Assembly (NCBI GenBank): GCA_003486645.1
Contig: DNGI01000032.1
Span: 1-5,774 of the forward strand
Length of the DNA stretch: 5,774 bases
Direction: 5' to 3'
DNA from: Cyanobacteria bacterium UBA11370
GTDB lineage: Bacteria; Cyanobacteriota; Cyanobacteriia; Cyanobacteriales; Coleofasciculaceae
In this document: positions 1 to 4,871 of the stretch, piece after piece
How the letters are laid out: each line of letters starts with the position of its first letter
Numbering within the stretch: the stretch's first letter is position 1
Program-made: the position numbers and the translations under genes
The notes under the pieces: model-generated
The model's database searches: none
Told to the model about the DNA's origin: nothing
The model's input: only the letters and a program-made list of their open reading frames with translations

Positions 1-46
1 TTGTTGCGAGTGGTGCAAGATCTGAATTTTAACGGACTTAAGCTAT

Positions 47-105
47 GGTAGCTGAGAATTTATTCTCTGGCAGTTATTGCAATGGCTGCAAGATCTCAGC
101 TTACC
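47..105. other. Stem-loop downstream of prfA
   Basis: GGTAGCTGAGA (47-57) can pair with TCTCAGCTTACC (94-105), giving 11 base pairs with one bulged T (101). Inside it, GAGAA (54-58) can instead pair with TTCTC (63-67), so the two folds compete for the GAGA segment. The structure begins about 50 bases after the prfA stop codon, in the direction of prfA transcription. No run of T follows the stem on the prfA strand, so it is not a clear intrinsic terminator. It could stabilise the 3' end of the message or simply be a dispersed palindrome. Confidence 0.3.
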
Positions 106-115
106 AACTTGGAAG

Positions 116-123
116 GCGATCGC
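116..123. repeat. HIP1 octamer GCGATCGC
   Basis: An exact copy of the cyanobacterial HIP1 palindrome lies 30 bases beyond the prfA stop codon. Four more exact copies are seen at 1277-1284, 2080-2087, 2184-2191 and 3061-3068. This density marks the DNA as cyanobacterial. Confidence 0.9.
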
Positions 124-153
124 TATTTCCATCAAACGTTTTGAAGCCCCTCA

Positions 154-1369
<1,216 letters not shown>

Positions 1370-1383
1370 TTTAAACTTCTTGG

Positions 1384-1635
1384 CTATTTCTCTTTTGCTT
1401 CAGGCTTAGTAGCTGCTGCACTGGAACTATCCATCATGCCGTACTTCCGCATAAAGCGCTCAACTCGACCTTCAGTGTCGATAATTTTCTGGGTTCCGGT
1501 GTAAAAGGGATGGTTGCCAGACCAAACATCGACATGAAGTTCCGGCTTAGTCGAACCAACCGTCATCACAACTTGTCCGTTGCAATAGACTTTGGCATCT
1601 GGATACCACTGGGGATGAATATCAGGTTTTGGCAT
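1384..1635 (-). CDS. rpmE: Ribosomal protein L31
   Basis: This is L31 of the large ribosomal subunit, 83 residues. The opening MPKPDIHPQW and the core HVDVWSGNHPFYTGTQK then EGRVERFMRKYG are diagnostic. Zinc-binding L31 has four cysteines, with a CxxC pair in the segment equivalent to VWSGNHP. Here only Cys18 remains and the second pair reads WSGN, so this is the zinc-free (C-minus) type. The tail (about 68-83) is rich in Ser, Ala, Lys and Glu and probably disordered. The ATG at 1635 is supported by the conserved N-terminus and a purine-rich GAAGAG a few bases upstream. prfA follows 114 bases downstream. In many cyanobacteria rplM and rpsI lie directly upstream; here the upstream DNA is a transposon remnant. 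Confidence 0.97.
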   Translation of the reverse strand: MPKPDIHPQWYPDAKVYCNGQVVMTVGSTKPELHVDVWSGNHPFYTGTQKIIDTEGRVERFMRKYGMMDSSSAAATKPEAKEK

Positions 1636-1646
1636 GGTTACTCTTC

Positions 1647-1661
1647 AACCCTCTTTGGGTT
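1647..1661. other. Small hairpin in the rpmE leader
   Basis: AACCC (1647-1651) and GGGTT (1657-1661) form a perfect 5-bp stem with a 5-base loop, 11 bases upstream of the rpmE start codon. On the rpmE transcript it would lie just before the purine-rich ribosome-binding region. It is short and could be chance. Confidence 0.25.
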
Positions 1662-1733
1662 TTCAACGTTCAATCCTAGAATTTGGTTTTTAGGGCTTCT
1701 CTCTATTATGACCGAGAAATTGGGTACAAGCCT

Positions 1734-1748
1734 CGCCCTAGAAGGGCG
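1734..1748. other. Left-end-like hairpin of the IS remnant
   Basis: CGCCCT-AGA-AGGGCG is a perfect 6-bp inverted repeat with a 3-base loop. AAG (1728-1730) and CTT (1750-1752) can extend it across an unequal internal loop. Its position just before the surviving tnpB segment and its small-loop form fit a subterminal hairpin recognised by a Y1 TnpA. Short palindromes of this type are also dispersed in cyanobacteria, so its identity as a left end is inference. Confidence 0.4.
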
Positions 1749-1751
1749 ACT

Positions 1752-1982
1752 TTGGTCAAGAAATCTTTATCAATGAGAACCCATGCTTGTCAATGTGGGT
1801 TCATCTTAGATAGAGATTGGAACGCTGCGATCAACATCCTGAAAGTAGCCTTGAGTACGGTAGGGCATACCGGAACTTGGGTCATAGACCCGAACGCTTC
1901 AGGAGATTCGACCTCTACTCTGGCTGGAGTAATCCTGTCACAGCAAGTTGGGTCTGTGAACGAAGAATCCCCACGCCTTTAG
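1752..1982 (+). pseudogene. tnpB: TnpB (IS605 OrfB) C-terminal fragment
   Basis: This is the last ~76 codons of a TnpB, an RNA-guided nuclease encoded by IS200/IS605 elements and normally about 400 residues. Recognisable pieces are LVKKSLSMRTH, then the end of the zinc ribbon as CQCG, then LDRDWNAAINIL, which carries the third RuvC acidic residue. Next come the family tail segments GHTGTW, NASGD and the terminal VNEESPRL with TAG at 1980-1982. The first two RuvC catalytic segments and the guide-binding N-terminal region are gone, so the protein cannot cut DNA. The frame is open upstream to an ATG at 1683, but that stretch is hairpin and spacer sequence and does not look like TnpB. No ribosome-binding site is evident. 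The stop codon lies within the right-end hairpin, as in intact elements. Confidence 0.85.
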
Positions 1983-1997
1983 GCTGGGGAGTGTCAA
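1968..1997 (+). other. IS200/IS605 right-end hairpin and TCAA terminus
   Basis: TCCCC (1968-1972) pairs with GGGGA (1986-1990), A1973 with T1985, C1974 is bulged and GCC (1975-1977) pairs with GGC (1982-1984) around a TTTA loop. GAGTGTCAA follows, ending in TCAA. In intact elements this region is both the TnpA substrate and the 3' end of the TnpB guide RNA scaffold (reRNA/omega RNA). The sequence immediately after 1997 would be the guide. Confidence 0.75.
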
Positions 1998-2278
1998 AAT
2001 ACTCTGGACAGTTTTTACTTGTCAGTGCCGCTTTTAGCAGAGGGGAGAGGCTTGCATTGCCAATGCCGTCGCCAAGATAGCGATCGCTTCTGCATGTTGA
2101 CTACGACAGATTCTCAATTTCTTGAATCAGAAAAGGCAGATTAGGGTACATTGCCCTATTTGGATGCAAGGATATTGCCTTTAGCGATCGCGCTGGCTTC
2201 AATCCTAAATTTCGTTTCGATTAAAGGGTAAACAATTTAATCAAGAAGTGATTTGATAGATAATTGCTCATCTATTTT
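1998..2278. other. Intergenic region, no gene recognised
   Basis: I see no convincing gene in these 281 bases. They hold a 13-base palindrome GCATTGCCAATGC (2054-2066), copy A of a 62-bp direct repeat (2080-2141), a small TAGGG/CCCTA inverted repeat (2142-2158), and a second HIP1 site (2184-2191). The segment ATATTGCCTTTAG (2172-2184) recurs exactly at 3043-3055. On the minus strand a short open stretch ends at a TAG (2101-2103) with the peptide tail NLPFLIQEIENLS. This could be the decayed 3' end of an older gene, but it is too short to call. Confidence 0.5.
2080..2141 (+). repeat. 62-bp direct repeat, copy A
   Basis: This segment matches 3061-3122 at 56 of 62 positions without gaps, in the same orientation. 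It begins with HIP1 (GCGATCGC) and ends with GAATCAGAAAAGGCAGAT. It lies beyond the 3' end of the immunity gene, so the two copies bracket the toxin/immunity cassette. On the minus strand it reads as LPFLIQEIENLS followed by a stop codon. In copy B the same frame is interrupted, so the repeat may descend from an old gene end. Confidence 0.85.
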
Positions 2279-2608
2279 TTAACTTACTACTGATGAAGAT
2301 TGACTCCCAGCGCGATTTTTGAATTTTTCCCACAAGTCAAATAACCGATCTAGAGCATCTCTTTCATCGACTGAATGAAAGAGAATGAGATTAGCCCATG
2401 ATTGAGTAGTTTCTATTTTATATCGGGTTCTTATCCATGATAAAAACTCTTCAAATTCACAGTCTTTTTCGGCTTTTTGTAATCCGAGTTGATTTCTCGC
2501 TAGATCATATCCGTAATAAAAAGACTGAAAATCAAAAATTGAATACCTGCTCAAATACAGAGTGGGTCTTTTTTTTATTTCTGGTAAAAGGTCAGAAAAA
2601 CTAATCAT
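2279..2608 (-). CDS. Probable immunity protein of the papain-fold toxin
   Basis: This 109-residue soluble protein has no signal peptide or membrane segment. The early motif KKRPTLYLSRYSIFDFQSFYYGYD (about 12-35) and the later SWANLILFHSVDERDALDRLFDLWEKF (about 70-96) resemble small immunity proteins found beside polymorphic toxins, which often open with a KRPxxYLG-like motif. I cannot name the family with certainty. Its presumed role is to bind and neutralise the protein encoded just upstream, whose stop codon is 28 bases before this start on the same strand. The ATG at 2608 has AAGGGA very close (2 bases) and AGAGAG about 10 bases upstream, so either could serve for initiation. The gene is AT-rich compared with prfA, which suggests acquisition. 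The C-terminal dozen residues are Ser/Val-rich and probably flexible. Confidence 0.6.
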   Translation of the reverse strand: MISFSDLLPEIKKRPTLYLSRYSIFDFQSFYYGYDLARNQLGLQKAEKDCEFEEFLSWIRTRYKIETTQSWANLILFHSVDERDALDRLFDLWEKFKNRAGSQSSSVVS

Positions 2609-2636
2609 ATTCCCTTTTCTCTCTATGATGTTGTTT

Positions 2637-3014
2637 CTAAAACTGTTCTTTGTTTAGTAGATTAAGCTGGTTGCCACGGATAACGACTAAATCTTGCAAC
2701 CATTGGTCTATTTGCTTTCCTTCATGGTACAGGTTATCGAAAACTTTTTCTACTCCTTCTATGTTGATCGCAATCCCTTCATGGAATCCGATTGTGGCAA
2801 TCTGCTGATTTATACCATCATCGTATATAAGTCCTTGTAATCCATGTGGAGAAAGAGTTTCAACTCTAATATGTCTGCCTTTAATTTTCTGTGATTTCAA
2901 GTATGATTTAATAGCCGCAGCACATTGCAAACAGTTTCCTATGTCGTATTGTTCGGTGATCGATCTAATTTCATCAATTTGAGTTTGGCTAATTTTACCT
3001 CCTTGATTGTTCAT
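2637..3014 (-). CDS. Stand-alone papain-fold toxin-like protein
   Basis: The 125-residue product resembles the papain-fold (Tox-PL-like) domains found at the C-termini of polymorphic toxins. These are thiol enzymes acting as proteases, deamidases or similar; the substrate here is unknown. Visible are GNCLQCAAAIKSYL (Cys28 and Cys31, with Cys31 placed like the papain nucleophile before Ala), TIGFHEGIAI (His78, candidate catalytic base) and VFDNL (Asp93/Asn94, candidate third residue). There is no signal peptide, delivery domain or membrane segment, so it would act inside the producing cell or be a detached toxin tip. The frame continues to an ATG at 3098, but those 28 codons run into a dispersed DNA repeat and HIP1. 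I therefore chose the ATG at 3014, although no good Shine-Dalgarno precedes it. The putative immunity gene follows after 28 bases, probably as one operon. Confidence 0.65.
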   Translation of the reverse strand: MNNQGGKISQTQIDEIRSITEQYDIGNCLQCAAAIKSYLKSQKIKGRHIRVETLSPHGLQGLIYDDGINQQIATIGFHEGIAINIEGVEKVFDNLYHEGKQIDQWLQDLVVIRGNQLNLLNKEQF

Positions 3015-3060
3015 GTTTTTACACAGTTTATTTTTTATATAAATATTGCCTTTAGAAAGG

Positions 3061-3122
3061 GCGATCGCTTCTACACTTTGACTACAAGAGATTCTCAATT
3101 TATTGAATCAGAAAAGGCAGAT
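3061..3122 (+). repeat. 62-bp direct repeat, copy B
   Basis: This segment matches copy A (2080-2141) at 56 of 62 positions, starting at HIP1 and ending at GGCAGAT. It lies about 50 bases upstream of the chosen toxin start and overlaps the extended N-terminus that the toxin frame would have from 3098. That overlap is why the longer start was rejected. The two copies are 981 bases apart (start to start) and flank both cassette genes. Confidence 0.85.
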
Positions 3123-3179
3123 CGATCTAGGTGGTGATATTCACAGAGCAGCAAAAGTACCTGTTGAAAAGGAAATCGC

Positions 3180-3271
3180 GGCTATAAAACCGAAGTCCGC
3201 GAAGGCGGACTGTCTTAAAACCCGCGAAGGCGGGTTTAGTTTGTATAGCCCCAGACTTCTAGTCTGTGGGC
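3180..3271. repeat. Compound palindrome cluster (branched structure)
   Basis: Four inverted repeats are packed into 92 bases. An outer stem pairs GGCTATAAAAC (3180-3190) with GTTTGTATAGCC (3239-3250), 11 bp with one bulged G. It encloses two perfect hairpins, both with GAAG loops: AGTCCGC/GCGGACT (3194-3211, 7 bp) and AAACCCGC/GCGGGTTT (3218-3237, 8 bp). A fourth stem, with AGACT/AGTCT around TCT (3253-3265) extended by GCCCC (3248-3252) against GTGGGC (3266-3271), competes with the outer stem for bases 3248-3250. Such GAAG- and TCT-loop palindromes are dispersed in cyanobacterial genomes. Having them nested suggests serial insertion or a structured RNA/DNA element. No T-run follows a stem, so it is not a standard terminator. 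Confidence 0.75.
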
Positions 3272-3351
3272 AATTTGCAACTTTGAGATGCTCTCCTTGT
3301 GCATCACTGTCATGATATCTTTAAAGGTAAGGCATTTCTGGGATTACTACT

Positions 3352-3585
3352 ATGACATTGCCAGAGCTACAGCGAGCCATTTATCAATTATCTGTTGAAG
3401 AGCAATTCATTTTGCTGGAAACCCTAATTCAAGCGTTGAAAGTTAGACATCAGCCAAAATTGGAACGTCGTACCCTTATTAATCAGCTACGAGGTTGCCT
3501 AAAAAAACCAGGTCAGCCGACGCTAACTGATAGGGATATTGAGTTAATGCGAGAAGAACGCTTAGTGGAAAAGTACCTCAAGTGA
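3352..3585 (+). CDS. VapB-like antitoxin of a broken PIN module
   Basis: The 77-residue protein begins MTLPELQRAIYQLSVEEQFILLETLIQALK, a helical N-terminal segment of the LSxEEQxxLLExL kind common in small cyanobacterial antitoxins. It ends with MREERLVEKYLK, a toxin-binding tail I associate with antitoxins preceding PIN-domain toxins. It would normally bind its toxin and repress its own operon. Its TGA stop codon overlaps the GTG of the next frame by four bases (GTGA, 3582-3585), the usual translational coupling of such pairs. The partner is truncated to 32 codons, so this antitoxin now appears orphaned; it might still regulate its promoter or neutralise a related toxin elsewhere. No strong ribosome-binding site precedes the ATG. 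Confidence 0.75.
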   Translation: MTLPELQRAIYQLSVEEQFILLETLIQALKVRHQPKLERRTLINQLRGCLKKPGQPTLTDRDIELMREERLVEKYLK

Positions 3586-3680
3586 GAGTTCTTCTAGATA
3601 CAAACATTATTCTCGATTTTTTTCTGGAACGAGAGCCATTTTTTCAGCTAGTTAGTGAAGTTTTTGAGGCGATGGCTTGA
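3582..3680 (+). pseudogene. PIN-domain toxin (VapC-like), N-terminal remnant
   Basis: The GTG at 3582 opens a 32-codon frame reading MRVLLDTNIILDFFLEREPF, the first strand and helix of a PIN ribonuclease with its first metal-binding Asp in LLDTNIILD. It continues to VSEVFEAMA and stops at TGA (3678-3680). Intact VapC toxins are about 130 residues and need three or four acidic residues spread over the whole domain, so this fragment cannot be an active nuclease. Homology ends exactly where the converging relE-like gene ends (3681), which marks a rearrangement junction. Confidence 0.85.
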
Positions 3681-4007
3681 TTAAGGATCTAACAGTTTTT
3701 CTAGGATGGCGTAAATGTCTTTTTTGTCGCCCTCTTTACGTCTCCCTATCCCTACAACGACAACCACAACTTGATCTTGCTCAACTTTGTAAACAATGCG
3801 ATAACGCTGTCCAACGGCTCGGATGCTGCGGAATCCTGATAGGTTATCTACAAGCGCTTTGCCTTGCTTCTCTGGTTCAATTTTGAGTTGATCGATCCGA
3901 TCGCGCAGTTTCTCTTGTTCTCGTCTATCTTTCACTGCTGCCAACATTTCCAGTGCTAGCGGCGTAAGCTGGATGTGGTATTCGGTTGAATTTACTTCGT
4001 CGTTCAT
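3681..4007 (-). CDS. RelE/ParE-family toxin
   Basis: The 108-residue protein follows the RelE/ParE pattern: YHIQLTPLALEMLAAVKDRREQEKLRDRIDQL (helical hairpin, about 10-41), then LSGFRSIRAVGQRYRIVYKVEQDQVVVVVVGIGRRKEGDKKDIY (about 56-99), the beta-sheet core with its basic residues. RelE members cleave mRNA on the ribosome and ParE members inhibit gyrase; the sequence alone does not decide between them. The ATG overlaps the antitoxin stop codon by four bases (ATGA, 4004-4007), so translation is coupled. The gene looks full length. Its stop codon directly abuts the end of a truncated PIN gene on the other strand. Confidence 0.88.
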   Translation of the reverse strand: MNDEVNSTEYHIQLTPLALEMLAAVKDRREQEKLRDRIDQLKIEPEKQGKALVDNLSGFRSIRAVGQRYRIVYKVEQDQVVVVVVGIGRRKEGDKKDIYAILEKLLDP

Positions 4008-4267
4008 AACCCTAGCTTGGCTTTGGCATTTTCCCAGGAAATGGTTTTTCCTTGATCTGCTTGGGTGATGCTTTGGCGGAGTTTAGTAACGAATTCAATA
4101 TCAGTGAGAATATCCAATGTTTCTAGCAGTTGAATCAGATGGGTGTAGCTCATTGCTGCCATGACGGGAACCCCATCTTGAGTGATGATAATTGGCTCAT
4201 CAGTGAGTTCCTTGGGTAGGTTGGGAAGCTGCTGCTGTGCTTGGGCAATGGTGAGTCGTTTGGACAT
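4004..4267 (-). CDS. Phd/YefM-family antitoxin
   Basis: The 87-residue protein has the Phd/YefM layout. The N-terminal DNA-binding part, with LTIAQAQQQLPNLPKEL and IIITQDGVPVMAAMSYTHLIQLLETLDIL (about 5-54), is followed by a flexible toxin-binding tail (about 55-87, ending SWENAKAKLGL). It should bind and neutralise the RelE/ParE-like protein encoded next and repress the operon, with repression strengthened by the complex. The upstream 47 bases, before the truncated PIN frame, are AT-rich (AAATTAAAATTACTC) and likely hold the promoter, but I see no clear -35 box or operator repeat. No strong Shine-Dalgarno precedes the ATG. Confidence 0.88.
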   Translation of the reverse strand: MSKRLTIAQAQQQLPNLPKELTDEPIIITQDGVPVMAAMSYTHLIQLLETLDILTDIEFVTKLRQSITQADQGKTISWENAKAKLGL

Positions 4268-4314
4268 GGCTGTAAGTAAACCAATGAGTAATTTTAATTT
4301 AGCACCTCTACTTC

Positions 4315-4404
4315 CTATTGCCTAATTTTCAGATATTTGTCTGTGGGATGCTTGGCATAGAGATAAACCCAGAGATTGGTATCTATTAGTACTTTATCGG
4401 TCAT
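4315..4404 (-). pseudogene. Second PIN-domain toxin, N-terminal remnant
   Basis: The ATG at 4404 begins a 29-codon frame: MTDKVLIDTNLWVYLYAKHP and then TDKYLKIRQ, stopping at TAG (4315-4317). VLIDTNLWVYLY is a typical first strand and helix of a PIN ribonuclease with its first catalytic Asp. The remaining ~100 residues are missing, so no nuclease activity is expected. The start codon overlaps the end of the upstream antitoxin gene by 11 bases, as in intact modules, so the damage is confined to the toxin 3' side. The remnant faces the phd-relE pair, mirroring the other truncated PIN gene at 3582-3680. Confidence 0.85.
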
Positions 4405-4609
4405 AAAGTTCGTCCCGATTAAACCGATAGTTTACGGGGAGGGCAAAGTTATGTTTCTCAACTAACTGGAAGAATCGTTCCCGCCTGGTTTCAATCTCAT
4501 CCGTGTCTAAAATAATCACTTTGAAACGCTTGCCTTCTAGAGTCGGGCTAAGTCGTTCACTCAAGATGAGGCTACCATTTTGATATATCGCTTGTGAAAT
4601 TTTATACAT
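4394..4609 (-). CDS. VapB-like antitoxin of the second broken PIN module
   Basis: This 71-residue protein begins MYKISQAIYQNGSLILSERL, resembling the short beta-stranded N-terminus of AF2212-like (DUF104) antitoxins. It ends YRFNRDELYDR, a C-terminal pattern I associate with cyanobacterial antitoxins preceding PIN toxins. It would bind the PIN toxin through that tail. Its last codons overlap the PIN remnant (4394-4404), but most of that toxin is gone, so it is probably orphaned. A small gene lies 20 bases upstream on the same strand. No Shine-Dalgarno is seen; instead a perfect palindrome covers the start codon, which may be an operator or a translation-control hairpin. Confidence 0.7.
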   Translation of the reverse strand: MYKISQAIYQNGSLILSERLSPTLEGKRFKVIILDTDEIETRRERFFQLVEKHNFALPVNYRFNRDELYDR

Positions 4610-4618
4610 TTTATGTAT
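4604..4618. promoter_or_regulatory. Palindrome over the antitoxin start codon
   Basis: ATACAT (4604-4609) and ATGTAT (4613-4618) are perfect inverted repeats around TTT, and the antitoxin ATG lies in the left arm. Antitoxins of this kind usually repress their own genes by binding short palindromes near the start, so it is a candidate operator. As RNA it would be a weak AU-rich hairpin over the start codon. Both roles are inference. Confidence 0.35.
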
Positions 4619-4629
4619 CTTATTGTCGG

Positions 4630-4827
4630 TTATTCTGTTGGAGTTTGTTGCCCTTTTAATTCAGCCCAAATATCATCTACGCTGACTGTATCTAGCCATT
4701 GGTGACGCTCTCTGGTGTAATCGCCTTTTCCAGAATCAAATTGTTTGATAAACCGCACAGCATCGACATAACCCAATGCCGCAATTAGTGCTTCAAAGCC
4801 TTTTTGGTATATTTGTACTGGGGTCAT
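4630..4827 (-). CDS. Small protein of unknown function, antitoxin-operon member
   Basis: The 65-residue product, MTPVQIYQKGFEALIAALGY at the start and DTVSVDDIWAELKGQQTPTE at the end, looks like a small cyanobacterial family often found beside toxin-antitoxin genes; I cannot assign a function. It is soluble and mostly helical. The central VDAVRFIKQFDSGKGDYTRERHQWL (about 21-45) looks like its conserved core. The frame extends to 4899, but the ATG at 4827 is decided by an excellent AAGGAG seven bases upstream. The extra 24 codons are basic spacer translation overlapping the end of the WD40 gene. It begins a three-gene minus-strand unit with the VapB-like antitoxin (20-base gap) and the PIN remnant. 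It could be a second regulator or a third module component. Confidence 0.6.
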   Translation of the reverse strand: MTPVQIYQKGFEALIAALGYVDAVRFIKQFDSGKGDYTRERHQWLDTVSVDDIWAELKGQQTPTE

Positions 4828-4834
4828 TCTTGTT

Positions 4835-4840
4835 CTCCTT
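4835..4840 (-). promoter_or_regulatory. Ribosome-binding site deciding the start at 4827
   Basis: On the minus strand AAGGAG stands seven bases before the ATG at 4827. It is the best Shine-Dalgarno match in the window and fixes the start of the 65-residue protein in preference to the longer frame from 4899. Confidence 0.7.
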
Positions 4841-4871
4841 CTATGATAATAAGTGTATCTCCTTGTGTGTT

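Larger units (their letters stand above)
1729..1997 (+). mobile_element. IS200/IS605 deletion derivative (tnpB remnant with both ends)
   Basis: The right side is clear: the end of a tnpB gene runs into a hairpin (1968-1990) followed by GAGTGTCAA, the typical terminus of IS200/IS605-family elements; TCAA (1994-1997) would be the 3' boundary. On the left, CGCCCT (1734-1739), AGA, AGGGCG (1743-1748) forms a perfect 6-bp hairpin, and only a few bases later tnpB coding sequence begins near 1752. This arrangement suggests that a left end was joined directly to the tnpB 3' end, deleting roughly the first four fifths of the gene. The left boundary is inferred from the hairpin alone. Such a ~270-bp derivative could be moved only by a TnpA supplied elsewhere. 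Confidence 0.6.
3015..3351. other. Divergent intergenic region with repeats and palindromes
   Basis: This gap separates the minus-strand toxin gene from the plus-strand antitoxin gene. From left to right it holds an AT-rich stretch (3015-3050) that probably carries the toxin promoter on the minus strand, copy B of the 62-bp repeat with HIP1 (3061-3122), a spacer without recognisable features (3123-3179), a palindrome cluster (3180-3271), and the antitoxin leader. In that leader a weak sigma70-like pair (TTGTGC at 3297, TTTAAA at 3320, 17-base spacing) is possible. No protein-coding gene is supported here. Confidence 0.5.

Noticed and set aside
1636..1728. 3' end of rpsI upstream of rpmE
   Set aside because: No minus-strand frame shows the conserved S9 ending (such as a QYSKR-like tail) in this stretch.
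1683..1751. N-terminal part of the open frame containing the tnpB fragment
   Set aside because: It is hairpin and spacer sequence with no TnpB similarity; the ATG at 1683 has no ribosome-binding site.
1817..2080. Plus-strand 87-codon open frame
   Set aside because: It is out of frame with the recognisable TnpB residues and runs through the IS right end into spacer, so it is a shadow.
3015..3098. Upstream extension of the papain-fold toxin by 28 codons
   Set aside because: The added codons are translated from the 62-bp DNA repeat and HIP1, and copy A of the repeat encodes no such N-terminus for any toxin.
3180..3271. CRISPR array or intrinsic terminator
   Set aside because: The units are palindromes with different stems and no regular spacers, and no T-run follows any stem.
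3103..3315. Plus-strand 70-codon open frame over the palindromes
   Set aside because: It is made of repeat and palindrome sequence with no protein-like character.
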